From assembly GCA_016185435.1 (NCBI GenBank), contig JACPNN010000008.1:1-34093 (forward strand): a stretch of DNA of 34,093 nucleotides, given 5' to 3'. The notes under the pieces are model-generated. The model had not been told where the DNA came from, searched no databases, and was given only the letters and a program-made list of their open reading frames with translations. The translations under genes were made by a program, and so were the position numbers. Source of the DNA: Candidatus Aenigmatarchaeota archaeon. Its GTDB lineage: Archaea > Aenigmatarchaeota > Aenigmatarchaeia > QMZP01. Positions 23,277 through 31,508 of the stretch are shown in pieces. Numbering within the stretch: position 1 is the stretch's first letter; every line of letters begins with the position of its first letter.

Positions 23277-23618
23277 ATGCAGCTCAAGTCAAAGCCGACT
23301 CTCAGGGGGAGAAGGAGATACATCTTTTTCAGGATTCATTCTGAAAAGCCTCTGGGCTTCATAAATGTCAGGGGAGCGATATTGAATTCCATGCTCTGCT
23401 GGGCTGGGGAGAAAGGATATTCGAAAGCGGGCATAAAGGTGATACAGAACCTCTGGAAGCCTTTGAGGAAAATGGGCGTGATAAGGTGCAGCCATACGTC
23501 TGTCGATGATGTTAAGGCGGCTTTGGCCTTGATACATCAGATAGGTGATGAGAGGGTTGTATTCCAGAGTCTAAGGGTCTCAGGGACGATAAAGTCAGGC
23601 ACGGAGAAGCTGGGGTGA
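23277..23618 (+). CDS. rnp2: RNase P protein component 2 (Pop5 family)
   Basis: The protein (113 aa) follows the Pop5/Rpp14 pattern: RRYIFFRIHSEKPLGFINVR at the start, a central LRKMGVIRCSHTSVDDVKAAL and the terminal VSGTIKSG. In archaea, Pop5 pairs with Rpp30 and supports the catalytic RNase P RNA in removing tRNA 5' leaders. The open frame continues upstream to 23232, but the homology starts at ATG 23277 and AAGGTGAAG sits just before it. The UMP kinase gene follows after four bases, so the two are co-transcribed. Confidence 0.85.
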   Translation: MQLKSKPTLRGRRRYIFFRIHSEKPLGFINVRGAILNSMLCWAGEKGYSKAGIKVIQNLWKPLRKMGVIRCSHTSVDDVKAALALIHQIGDERVVFQSLRVSGTIKSGTEKLG

Positions 23619-23622
23619 AGGG

Positions 23623-24294
23623 ATGGAGACTATTGTTTTGAGCCTTGGGGGGAGCCTGATATCCACTGGCCAGGGGATAGACCATGAATATCTGAAGGCC
23701 TTCAGGGATCTCATTCTTCAGTACATGAAGAGGAAAAGGTTTGCGATGACTGTTGGCGGGGGGAGCATATGCAGGCAGTACCAGAAGGCTTCAGACGCAT
23801 TCCATGCCAGCCCGGACACGAAAGACTGGATAGGCGTATATTCAACCTACCTGAACGCTGCCCTTGTTTGCGCCTCCTTCGGGGGGTATGCCTATCCCAG
23901 GATGCTTTTTGACCCGACAAAAGTCCCGAAAACAAAGAAGAGGCTCATGGTATATGCCGGCTGGAAGCCGGGCTTCAGCACTGATTACGACGCCGCAAGG
24001 CTTGCGGTAAGCCTTGATTGCAGGATGGTCATTAATCTGAGCGACATCGATTATGTGTACGACAAGGACCCGAAAACCTCTCTGGATGCGAGGCCCATAA
24101 AGAGGATGTCATGGAAGGAGTATGCAGTACTGGCCGGGAAATGGGAGCCGGGCAAGAACATGCCCTTCGATCCTATCGCTGCTCGGCTGGCCATGAAAAA
24201 CGGCCTTAAGGTGGTGATAATGAACGGGAAGAAGCTCCAGAACTTCAGGGACTTCCTGGACGGGAAGGCATTTTTCGGGACGACTGTTGAATGA
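23623..24294 (+). CDS. pyrH: UMP kinase (archaeal type)
   Basis: This amino-acid-kinase-fold enzyme phosphorylates UMP to UDP. The N-terminal VLSLGGSLI is the phosphate-binding loop and VGGGSICRQY the second glycine-rich loop. NLSDIDYVYDKDP is the conserved nucleotide-site motif, and FDPIAARLAMKNGLKVVIMNG closes the fold. The length of 223 aa fits archaeal PyrH. It lies between RNase P component 2 (4-nt gap) and a methyltransferase (3-nt gap), which suggests an operon. With pyrG at 11716 it supplies UTP and CTP synthesis. Confidence 0.9.
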   Translation: METIVLSLGGSLISTGQGIDHEYLKAFRDLILQYMKRKRFAMTVGGGSICRQYQKASDAFHASPDTKDWIGVYSTYLNAALVCASFGGYAYPRMLFDPTKVPKTKKRLMVYAGWKPGFSTDYDAARLAVSLDCRMVINLSDIDYVYDKDPKTSLDARPIKRMSWKEYAVLAGKWEPGKNMPFDPIAARLAMKNGLKVVIMNGKKLQNFRDFLDGKAFFGTTVE

Positions 24295-24297
24295 ATT

Positions 24298-24993
24298 ATG
24301 AGAGAGAAAAAGAAGCATCTGGAAGGCACGCTCAGAGTTCTAAGGGAGAGCCAGAAGGAAACGGGCAAGTATTACGTGGAGGTGCTTGGAAGGAAATTTG
24401 TTGTCTATCCTGGTGTGTTTTCCCCAAAATATTTCAACGATACAAAGTTCTTTGCGAGAGAGGTTCATATAAGACAGGGCGAAAGGTTCCTTGAGATAGG
24501 GCCAGGAACAGGGGTCATCTCTGTCTTTGCGGCCCTGAAGGGGGCAAAGGTTGTTTGCATAGACATCAATGCTTATGCTATTGAAAACACTAAGGAAAAT
24601 GCAAAAATAAATAGGGTAAAGGGCAGGATAACCACTTTGCATGGAAACCTTTATGACCCTCTTCCAAAGGATGCAAAATTCGACACAATCTTCTGGAACA
24701 TCCCGTTTGGCTATGTGAAAAAGGATAAAATTAGTGTTTTGGAAAAAGCTGTTTTTGACCCTGAATACAGGTCTACAAAAAGTTTTGTTTTTGGTGCAAA
24801 TATGCATTTGGGAAAAAATGGGAGGCTGCTGATAGGGTTTTCAACAACTTTGGGTCACTTCAGCGTTCTGAGGAAATTCCTGGAGGAAGCTGGATTTGAA
24901 GTCAAGCTTCTCGCTCAGACCGAATCTGTTGAAACCCGTCCTGTCAAGTTTGAGCTGTTCGAGGCAAGGAAAAACCAGAGATGGGCCCGCTGA
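24298..24993 (+). CDS. Class I SAM-dependent methyltransferase, HemK/PrmC-like
   Basis: Motif I is FLEIGPGTGVISVFAALKGA (about residues 64-83), the acidic end of strand 2 is VVCIDIN, and motif IV is FWNIPFGYV (about 138-146). The NIPF form of the NPPY motif points to N-methylation of Gln, Asn or adenine, as in PrmC/HemK and related enzymes. The substrate is not evident. The length of 231 aa is complete. The last 12 bases overlap the 3' end of the antisense tRNA-Pro, so its C-terminal codons double as tRNA acceptor sequence. It is probably transcribed with pyrH. Confidence 0.75.
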   Translation: MREKKKHLEGTLRVLRESQKETGKYYVEVLGRKFVVYPGVFSPKYFNDTKFFAREVHIRQGERFLEIGPGTGVISVFAALKGAKVVCIDINAYAIENTKENAKINRVKGRITTLHGNLYDPLPKDAKFDTIFWNIPFGYVKKDKISVLEKAVFDPEYRSTKSFVFGANMHLGKNGRLLIGFSTTLGHFSVLRKFLEEAGFEVKLLAQTESVETRPVKFELFEARKNQRWAR

Positions 24994-25054
24994 GATTTGA
25001 ACTCAGGTTGCCAGCACCCCAAGCTGGAGTCCTGCCAGACTAGACTACGGGCCC
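24982..25054 (-). tRNA. tRNA-Pro(GGG), no intron
   Basis: Acceptor GGGCCCG (25054-25048) pairs with CGGGCCC (24989-24983), with A73 at 24982. The anticodon stem is CCAGC/GCUGG with loop UU-GGG-GU, anticodon GGG. The T-stem is CUGAG/CUCAG with loop UUCAAAU. The tRNA is 73 nt and encodes no CCA. A minus-strand TATA-like CTTAAACC (about 25081-25088) is upstream. The tRNA 3' end overlaps the convergent methyltransferase gene by 12 nt. Confidence 0.95.
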
Positions 25055-25099
25055 ATGATAAAAGTAAATATGCGGATATGGGTTTAAGACTGTTTATTT

Positions 25100-25717
25100 T
25101 TATGAGGCTGAAACAAGTGACAGGACAGTGCCAGAGACAAGCGGTATCAGGAGATTGTCATCAATAATCCCAAGACTCCTGTATTTCTTGAAGTGCGGCA
25201 GGTCTGGTATAAGCTCAGCTATTGTGGTAATGAGAGCGGCTATAACAGCATGCCCGAATGGAACAAAAAATCCTGCTGACAGGGAGAAAACAAAATGGGC
25301 CAGGCTTCCCTCAAGCGTCTTCTTGCCTATCAGCCTGTGCTTCCCGAAGGCCTTGCCTATAATCGTCGCAAATCCGTCTCCTATCGTCACAATCGTCATG
25401 CTGGCCTCTGCTATATTCAGGGGGAATAAAACGAAAGTCAGGCCTGCCCCGAAAAAGAACCAGAAGGCCCCCATGAACGGCCATGGGACAGTCTCTCTTT
25501 CCAGGTCGCTCTTCAGTTTCCCTAGATGCCTTTTGGCATGTTTCAGGAGTACAAGATCCTTCGCGGCCCTTTTCCTCACAATATATGACGCCAGAAGCAA
25601 TCCCAGGGAAGCCGTGAAGGCGTAAAGGGATAGAGCAAGGCCGTCTCCTATAACAACAGCTGCTATCACAAGGGAGAAGCCTGCAATATGCACGGCTTTC
25701 CTGTAGTACTCTTTCAT
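25100..25717 (-). CDS. Dolichol kinase/DGK1-like CTP-dependent lipid kinase, 205 aa
   Basis: It is an integral membrane protein of the dolichol kinase/SEC59/DGK1 group (COG0170), also related to CdsA. Signatures are RKAVHIAG at the N-terminus, VTIGDGFATIIGKAFGKHRLIGKKTLEGSLAHF in the middle (CTP/metal site) and SLGIIDDNLLIPLVSG near the end. About six TM helices are predicted. These enzymes phosphorylate a polyprenol or diacylglycerol with CTP, a step in archaeal lipid-linked sugar or membrane lipid metabolism. AAGGAGAG lies about 6 nt before the start. It is divergent from the CBS gene. Confidence 0.8.
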   Translation of the reverse strand: MKEYYRKAVHIAGFSLVIAAVVIGDGLALSLYAFTASLGLLLASYIVRKRAAKDLVLLKHAKRHLGKLKSDLERETVPWPFMGAFWFFFGAGLTFVLFPLNIAEASMTIVTIGDGFATIIGKAFGKHRLIGKKTLEGSLAHFVFSLSAGFFVPFGHAVIAALITTIAELIPDLPHFKKYRSLGIIDDNLLIPLVSGTVLSLVSAS

Positions 25718-25800
25718 TGCATCTCTCCTTATATTTTAGGTATGGGAAGGGAAGCTTAATAGTAAAAGAAGCAATATTAGATATCTCTGCAGGTCTGAAT

Positions 25801-26562
25801 ATGAATCCCTTGCCATGGAACCAGGGCATAAAGGCCATCATGAGCTCCCATGTTGTCGTCTGCAACCCTTCCCACTCCCTGAAAAGCGCTGCCAAAAGGA
25901 TGCTCTCGACAGGATACAGGAGGCTGCCGGCGGTCAAGGGAAGCAGGCTCCATGGCATGCTGACAGCTGTCGATATCCTCTCCCATCTGCTGAAGAATGG
26001 CTCGATGAATGTTCCTGTGTCGAGAGTGATGTGCAACCCTTACATAATAAATTCAGGCACCTGTATCAGACACACATACCATCTCTTCCATGTCCTTATG
26101 AGAGGGGGTTATCCTGTGATGACCAATGGAAAACTGGAAGGCATGGTCACTGATTTCGATTTGCTTGCTTTGCTGGGAAAGAAATCAAAGATCAAGGTGA
26201 GGGAAGCGATGACGCATAAGCCTTTTTTCATTTCCCCTTACACCTCATGTCTGGATGCGGCAAAAATAATGGCAAAAAGCGGGACGAGACGCTTGCTGGT
26301 GATGGATGAGGAGAAGCTTGATGGCATCATAACCCCTTCTGACATCCTCCTGTCTTCTATGGAAGGAAGGCCGTTCAAAAAGAGCATAGACGGCGTTTTT
26401 AGCACGGCTCTTGCAGCTACCAGCCCGAACGAAAGCATATCGCATGCAGCAGCTATAATGAAATCGAAGAGTTTGGGCGGGCTTCCTGTCATGGAGAAGA
26501 GCAGGGTTGTAGGCATAATAACAGAAAGGGATATAATGGAGTGCCTTAGACTGGCCAAATAG
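25801..26562 (+). CDS. Protein with four CBS domains, 253 aa
   Basis: Four CBS repeats fill the protein: about 14-62, 73-120, 133-182 and 197-250, each with the pattern of a Leu-rich helix and a GR/KLPVV-like strand (for example GYRRLPAVKGSRLHGMLTAVD, GTRRLLVMDEEKLDGIITPSD). Such modules bind adenine nucleotides and act as sensors or regulators. No catalytic domain is attached, so it probably acts on a partner. The start is placed at ATG 25801, because the frame upstream to 25717 runs through the divergent promoter region (GCTTAATAG near 25753). The partner is unknown. Confidence 0.75.
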   Translation: MNPLPWNQGIKAIMSSHVVVCNPSHSLKSAAKRMLSTGYRRLPAVKGSRLHGMLTAVDILSHLLKNGSMNVPVSRVMCNPYIINSGTCIRHTYHLFHVLMRGGYPVMTNGKLEGMVTDFDLLALLGKKSKIKVREAMTHKPFFISPYTSCLDAAKIMAKSGTRRLLVMDEEKLDGIITPSDILLSSMEGRPFKKSIDGVFSTALAATSPNESISHAAAIMKSKSLGGLPVMEKSRVVGIITERDIMECLRLAK

Positions 26563-26594
26563 CAGATTAAGGCGGACTGATTAATAGTAGATTT

Positions 26595-27239
26595 ATGAAA
26601 GCAGTTATTTTCGATATGGATGGCACTTTGGTGCGGTATGCCGGACCTTTCCAGAGCAGCTGGGATGCCATTGGCGCTGCTGCCGGTTTAAAAGAGGAAT
26701 GGGCAAGGCTGCTGGATTTTTATCTGCCCAAGAAGGAATTGTATTCTGAATGGCTGCAGGCCAATGCAAGCAGCCTCAAGGGCGTTTCTTTTGAAACGGT
26801 GAGCAGGCAGGTATTGCCTCCCCCTTACACGCCTGCCGTCCCTGAAACAATGGCGCATCTTGCAGGCAGCTATCACCTGGGCATCCTGACCAGTGGGGTG
26901 GATTTCATCGCCGAATACATACGGAATGATTTGCACATGAATTTTGCAATGGCCAATAAATTATATGTCAGCAATGGCCTCTTTACAGGGGAGATAGCCG
27001 AAAATGTCCATCTATGGAGAAAGGGTGAAGTATTGGATCACGTCTGCAGGAAGCAGGGATGGCCTCTGAATGAGGTTTGCTTCGTGGGCGACCACCTGAA
27101 CGATATTCCTGCTATGGAGATTGCCGGCTATTCCATCGCTTTTGATCCGAAAAAGCAGAAGCTTGCAGATGCGGCAGATGCTGTTACGCATGATTTCCGC
27201 GAGATCCCAAACCTGATAGCTGCATGGGAAACTCGCTAA
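26595..27239 (+). CDS. HAD-superfamily phosphatase (phosphoserine-phosphatase-like), 214 aa
   Basis: Motif I is FDMDGTLV (nucleophile Asp7 and acid/base Asp9), motif II is ILTSG, motif III Lys lies in RKGEVLDHV, and motif IV is VGDHLNDIPAM. The helical cap between motifs I and II (about 15-90) is of the phosphoserine phosphatase/C1 type. Together these make an active Mg-dependent phosphatase likely; the substrate is not fixed by the sequence. A TATA-like AGATTAAGG (about 26563-26571) lies 28 nt before the ATG, so the transcript is probably leaderless. Its neighbours do not suggest a pathway. Confidence 0.8.
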   Translation: MKAVIFDMDGTLVRYAGPFQSSWDAIGAAAGLKEEWARLLDFYLPKKELYSEWLQANASSLKGVSFETVSRQVLPPPYTPAVPETMAHLAGSYHLGILTSGVDFIAEYIRNDLHMNFAMANKLYVSNGLFTGEIAENVHLWRKGEVLDHVCRKQGWPLNEVCFVGDHLNDIPAMEIAGYSIAFDPKKQKLADAADAVTHDFREIPNLIAAWETR

Positions 27240-27243
27240 GCCT

Positions 27244-27756
27244 TTACTGTTTTATGTTCCCGTTGATGACTATATTGACGCAGCGCCCAGTGCAATAACG
27301 GCTTGTAATGACGCCCTTGTAGCGGTTGTTTTGGATATAGACATTTTCTGCGACATTTCCGTTGTCCCTCTCCGCTTCCACGTCTACGGCCATGCCTCCT
27401 CCCCAGTATCCCATGCTGCCGTCAATGTAATTGTCAGTTATATAGAGGTTGGTTCCTTGGAGGATGGAAATGCCGTTCCTGTAATTGTCTGTTATGATGC
27501 TCTTAGTGACAGTCACGTTATTGGTGATTCCTGAATCTCCGATAAAAATCCCATCTCCGGCAAAACTTTTTATGGTCATGTCCCTTATAGTGATGTTAAT
27601 CGCACTGACACTATGGTTGAGGCTAGGCTGGCGGTTGTTATCGAAAGTGCCTTTCCCTGCAATGACCCCATAATCCCATTCATAGTTACTTTCATCTGGT
27701 TGTCTCCCTTGTTTCTGATGTGTCCTGTCTCCGTCCACAGTCATGCTTTCTATCAC
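27244..27756 (-). pseudogene. Right-handed beta-helix fragment, split from the upstream ORF
   Basis: The product repeats beta-helix rungs, such as ITIRDMTIKSFAGDGIFIG and VTVTKSIITDNYRNGISIL, typical of pectate-lyase-like parallel beta-helix surface proteins. It starts from a GTG whose GTGA overlaps the stop of the ORF at 27753-28565. The frame before that GTG continues as EVLRATASNIVIES, itself a good beta-helix strand, so the fragment appears to be the continuation of a larger protein after a frameshift or deletion. It has no signal peptide of its own. Translational coupling with the upstream ORF is the alternative. The product would be extracellular carbohydrate-binding or structural. Confidence 0.55.
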
Positions 27757-28565
27757 GATATTGCTCGCAGTTGCCCTGAGGACTTCAGTATGCAGTCCAG
27801 ATCCCTCATGTCCGTGAGGCCGTCGCAGTCATTGTCTATGCCGTCATTACAGATAGTCTCGTTGGGGGTGGCGGGCTTCCATGCGCCCTTGACGCAGACA
27901 TTGCCGCTGGCGCATGTTCCGCTTCCTGTGCATATTCCGTTTGAAGAGCACTCTGTGCTCTTGCAGCATGACTTCCCCTCGCCGGATAAATCCTCCCTGC
28001 AGAACAGGTTCCTGCAGCACTGGGCGCCGCTGCATGACTCGTTCCTGCCTGCGCACTTGGATCCGGCTGATGCCGGCCTCTCAGGCGACTGGCTCCTGAG
28101 GACGATTTTCCTGCCCGTGAAATCGAAAAGAACTGTGAGTATTTTTGACTCAGGGCTTATGTTATACTCGACAGGCAGGTTGGGGTTCAGGAGCGGCCTC
28201 ATGTTCGGGTCCGTGACGAAACCAAAGTCCTGCCCGGATTGCATGATATAGCACACCTTGCCCACCAGATTGTTGGGCCGCAGGCCGGATAAGGCGCTGT
28301 GGCATTCTTCTATGTTTCTTGCCACCTCCTCCCCGGTGAACTGGGATTTGTTCTGGATTATGGGGAAGGCCTCCAGGGGTTTTTTGTCGTCCGGGGCAGG
28401 CTGCGGGTATAATGACTGGAAATTTATAATGATCATGGCTATTACAGAAAGGGCGACGAGCATTATTATGAATTTGACCGCATATTCAAGCGGCAGGACG
28501 GCTTTGAAGATGGCCGGGTTTGCGCGTCCTTTAAGCCTCATCATAAAATATTCCTTCTCCCGCAA
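27753..28565 (-). CDS. Membrane-anchored Cys-rich protein with MopE-like metal motif, 270 aa
   Basis: A single N-terminal TM helix (about 28-50, after RLKGRANPAIF) anchors an outward domain. A Cys-rich module follows (about 170-225; SKCAGRNESCSGAQCCRNLF, then CCKSTECSSNG). Near the end is CNDGIDNDCDGLTDMRDLDC, the DxDxDG-type putative metal-binding motif of MopE-like proteins. The protein stops soon after, at the junction with the beta-helix fragment; the original gene was probably longer. An alternative start is the second or third Met (MMRLKG). It belongs to the same class of envelope proteins as the genes at 13376-18510. The role is unknown. Confidence 0.62.
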   Translation of the reverse strand: MREKEYFMMRLKGRANPAIFKAVLPLEYAVKFIIMLVALSVIAMIIINFQSLYPQPAPDDKKPLEAFPIIQNKSQFTGEEVARNIEECHSALSGLRPNNLVGKVCYIMQSGQDFGFVTDPNMRPLLNPNLPVEYNISPESKILTVLFDFTGRKIVLRSQSPERPASAGSKCAGRNESCSGAQCCRNLFCREDLSGEGKSCCKSTECSSNGICTGSGTCASGNVCVKGAWKPATPNETICNDGIDNDCDGLTDMRDLDCILKSSGQLRAIS

Positions 28566-28666
28566 TAAATGGCTGATGCCTTGAATTTGGAAGGCGGGAG
28601 CTTCCTTCTGTTTTTATTTTCATTCCTCCCTAATCTGAAAATAGCTGATTTCCGGATGCTTTCCTT

Positions 28667-29152
28667 ATGGATCCAAAAGCCCGTAAAAAGGACTTTTATG
28701 AACTGCAGAGGCTGCTTTCCTTTCAGGAAAAGCTGAAAGGCATGGCGGTTGTAGTTGAAGGGAAGAGGGATATTGCAGCTTTAAAAAGCCTTGGCTTCAA
28801 TAATATTATCGGAATCAACGGCAAACCTTTGAATGACGTTGCAGGCATGGTGAGCGAAAAGGGGCAGGAGGCTGTTCTGCTTACCGACTTTGACAGGGAA
28901 GGCAGGAAGCTGAACAGGAAGCTCAGAATCCTTCTCCAGAACTGCAATGTGAAGGTTAATGAGAGGCTGAGAATGGAAATTATGAAATTCGGAAGGAGCA
29001 GGATAGAGGACTTTAATAAAATTGGGAGGAGAGGTGATTTTTATGGCAAAATTAGCTCCTACTTCAATAAAGTACGTGATACGAGCTTATTTGAAGGCGA
29101 AGGGGATAGTGGAAAAGCCAGACGTGATAGGGGCCATATTCGGGCAGACTGA
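28667..29152 (+). CDS. Small Toprim-domain protein (UPF0292/COG1658-like), 161 aa
   Basis: A Toprim domain is evident: VVVEGKRDIAALKSLGF (the conserved Glu) and LLTDFDREGRKLN (DxDxxG). Small Toprim proteins of this type resemble the catalytic part of RNase M5 and primases; their archaeal role is unsettled. The recognisable domain ends about residue 125. The last 36 residues (FNKVRDTSLFEGEGDSGKA and following) come from a stretch that also encodes the start of dnaG in another frame, an overlap of 110 nt. Loss of the original stop codon is a likely cause. The dnaG start downstream implies an operon. Confidence 0.72.
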   Translation: MDPKARKKDFYELQRLLSFQEKLKGMAVVVEGKRDIAALKSLGFNNIIGINGKPLNDVAGMVSEKGQEAVLLTDFDREGRKLNRKLRILLQNCNVKVNERLRMEIMKFGRSRIEDFNKIGRRGDFYGKISSYFNKVRDTSLFEGEGDSGKARRDRGHIRAD

Positions 29153-30257
29153 GGGCCTTTTGGGCTCTGCTCTGGACTTAAGGGAGCTTCAGCGCACTGG
29201 CAGGATTGGAAGGATAGAGGTCAATGTAAAGAGCGTGCACGGGAAGAGCGAGGGGGAGATAATAATACCCTCGAGTCTGGATTCTGCCGAGACAGCCCTG
29301 ATAGCTGCCACTCTGGAGACGATTGAGAGGATAGGGCCATGCGATGCCGAGATAGAGCTGAGGGGAATAGAGGATGCCAGGATGGTTAAGAGAGACTATG
29401 TCATAGAAAGGGCCAAGGAGATCCTTCAGAAGCATCTGAGTTCAAGCTCTCCTGACATATCCGATGTCTCGGAGAGGATAAAAGAAGCTGTCAAGACGCA
29501 TGAGATCACAACCTATCAGGGCCTGCCTGCCGGTCCGGCAATAGCAGAAAGCGACGACATAATAATTGTGGAGGGCAGGGCCGATGTCATAAATCTGCTG
29601 AAGAACGGGATCAGCAATGTGATAGCCATAGAAGGCACCAGCGTTCCAAACGCAATACACGGCCTGACAAGGGAAAAGACGACAACGATATTCATGGACG
29701 GGGACAGGGGCGGGGAGCTCATAGTGAAAGAGCTTCTGCAGAAGGCGGATGTTGATTTCGTTTGTTTTGCCCCTTCAGGCAAGGAAGTCGAGGAGCTGGC
29801 AAAGAAGGAGATATACAAGTCTCTGAGAGGGAGAATGACGGTCGAGCAGTTCATCGCGGAAGGCAGGCCCGGGGCTGAAAAGAGGCAGGAGCTTGAAGGC
29901 AAAAAGCATGATGAAGAGGGGGATGAAGAGATTCCTGCGAAAGAGAGGAAGGAACAGATAAGGCTTGATGCAGGCATGGCAGAGCTTTTCAGAAATACGC
30001 TGGAAGACCTTGTAGGAAGCAGGGCTGCATGCATCTTTGACGAGAAGCTGGATCTTTTGGGAAAAGTTCCTGTCTCAGAGCTTGTCAATGCCATGAAAAC
30101 CATAGATAACCCGTTCGCGATCATTTTTGACGGGAAGATTGACAGCAAGCTTGGCATGCTTGCCAAGAAAAAGGGCGTCAAGTTCCTTGTCGGGATGGAG
30201 AAGGATGCGGATATCAGGGGCGTGACAGCTGTTGAGAAGGGCGATCTGGAAATGTGA
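29043..30257 (+). CDS. dnaG: Archaeal DnaG primase
   Basis: The archaeal DnaG opening MAKLAPTSIKYVI and VEKPDVIGAIFGQTEGLLG, then LRELQRTGRIGRIEV, are diagnostic. The Toprim domain (about 170-260) has Glu177 in IIIVEGRADVINLL and the DGDRGG loop (Asp219, Asp221). In archaea, DnaG is part of the exosome and can bind RNA and poly(A) tails besides any primase role. At 404 aa it is complete. ATG 29043 is chosen over the in-frame GTG/ATG upstream because family homology begins exactly there and GGAGAGGTG precedes it. A charged linker (about 285-320) separates Toprim from the C-terminal domain. Confidence 0.92.
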   Translation: MAKLAPTSIKYVIRAYLKAKGIVEKPDVIGAIFGQTEGLLGSALDLRELQRTGRIGRIEVNVKSVHGKSEGEIIIPSSLDSAETALIAATLETIERIGPCDAEIELRGIEDARMVKRDYVIERAKEILQKHLSSSSPDISDVSERIKEAVKTHEITTYQGLPAGPAIAESDDIIIVEGRADVINLLKNGISNVIAIEGTSVPNAIHGLTREKTTTIFMDGDRGGELIVKELLQKADVDFVCFAPSGKEVEELAKKEIYKSLRGRMTVEQFIAEGRPGAEKRQELEGKKHDEEGDEEIPAKERKEQIRLDAGMAELFRNTLEDLVGSRAACIFDEKLDLLGKVPVSELVNAMKTIDNPFAIIFDGKIDSKLGMLAKKKGVKFLVGMEKDADIRGVTAVEKGDLEM

Positions 30258-30298
30258 TATTGCTGAGATTCATGCACCACATATGGCATACGCAATCA

Positions 30299-30307
30299 TT
30301 TAAAAAT
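30299..30307 (+). promoter_or_regulatory. TATA box of the exporter operon
   Basis: TTTAAAAAT is centred about 28 nt before ATG 30331, the first gene of a three-gene operon. Confidence 0.55.
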
Positions 30308-30330
30308 AACAGCCCTATATCTTGCTACTT

Positions 30331-31503
30331 ATGATGCCATATGCCAGGGCATATCTTGCTGTGATTGTTGTTCTGCAATTCCTGTCTCAGGGCGCGGATG
30401 CCCAGCCTTATTCGACAGGAGTTGACATACTCACGTCAGGTATATCCCCCAATCCTGTAGAGCCCGGCTCTGATCTGACATTGACTGTCAGGCTCACCAA
30501 TCAGGCTGACTTCGAGACAGTCATTGACAGGCTGAATGTGATTGCCTCCAGGCCCTTCGTTTTCAAATCTTCCCAGCTTCCTTTGGACAATATAAGGATA
30601 TGTAGGGGGTGCAGTTATACAAGGACTCTGTATTTCACCATGGACCCTGAGGCTGTTTCAGGGACATACAGCCTGACGCTTGTTGCGGCATCAGGGGATT
30701 TCTCAGTGCCGCATGTCGTGGAGGTGAAGGTGGTGGGAAAGCCTAATCTGGGCATCGAGGTTCTGGGAGGCAGCAGGCTGGATTCCATAGCCCCAAATGA
30801 CAGGTTCAATGTCACTCTGGCAGTCAAAAACAGGGGTTCAGGCATAGCAAAGGAAATAGCCATCAGCCCGGTTTCAAAGGACTTTATACCTCTTGGCTCA
30901 GGCTCATTCTTCACAGATTCCCTTGCTCCGGGAGGCATCAGGCTTGTTACAGTTGATTTTCTTGTCAGCCCGAACCTTAAGGCAGACTCCTATACAATAC
31001 CTCTGGTTATTGCTTACAAGGGTGAGACGGGAGACAGCCTGTCTTCCAATTCGAGCATAGGCGTGAAAGTGATAAATTCCGGCAGGCTTGATATCCAGAG
31101 CGTCAAGATCGCCTCTGCCGGAGGGGAAACAGCCATCTATGAAGGTGCGCCTTTCCTTGCAATAGTGAGAATTGAGAATATAGGATATGGGGATGTCACA
31201 TCGATTGCGGCAGAGCTGAACTGCCCTTTCGGCAGGAAAAAGAGCTTTCTTGGAAAGCTGGAGAAAGAGGAGGATGCGCCAGTAGTTTTCGACATGAAGG
31301 CTGCCAGGAGCGGAAAATACGAATGCCTCATGAACATAAGCTACAGCAATGATATGGGGGAGCTGCGTCTTTCTGGCAAGATAGACATCGAGATAGAAAG
31401 GAAAGGCATTGATGCTGTTCTTGTTCTTCTGGCAGTCATGATAGCTGCGGCTTTTCTTGCGCTGTTTTTCAGGAAAAGGATGGAAAAGGGGAGCCAAAAG
31501 TAG
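30331..31503 (+). CDS. Secreted/TM-anchored CARDB-type protein of exporter operon
   Basis: A signal peptide (about 1-24, ending QGADAQ), beta-rich COG1361/CARDB repeats (SISPNPVEPGSDLTLTVRLTN- and APNDRFNVTLAVKNRGSG-like) and a C-terminal TM helix (about 365-383) with FFRKRMEKGSQK tail define a type I membrane protein with an outside beta domain. It ends five bases before the FtsX-like permease and two genes before the ABC ATPase. A COG1361 protein next to a MacB-type transporter recurs in archaeal genomes; it may act as substrate binder or outer partner (by analogy to MacA). ATG 30331 or 30334 is preferred over TTG 30322, as a TATA box lies 28 nt upstream. Confidence 0.75.
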   Translation: MMPYARAYLAVIVVLQFLSQGADAQPYSTGVDILTSGISPNPVEPGSDLTLTVRLTNQADFETVIDRLNVIASRPFVFKSSQLPLDNIRICRGCSYTRTLYFTMDPEAVSGTYSLTLVAASGDFSVPHVVEVKVVGKPNLGIEVLGGSRLDSIAPNDRFNVTLAVKNRGSGIAKEIAISPVSKDFIPLGSGSFFTDSLAPGGIRLVTVDFLVSPNLKADSYTIPLVIAYKGETGDSLSSNSSIGVKVINSGRLDIQSVKIASAGGETAIYEGAPFLAIVRIENIGYGDVTSIAAELNCPFGRKKSFLGKLEKEEDAPVVFDMKAARSGKYECLMNISYSNDMGELRLSGKIDIEIERKGIDAVLVLLAVMIAAAFLALFFRKRMEKGSQK

Positions 31504-31508
31504 CGGAT

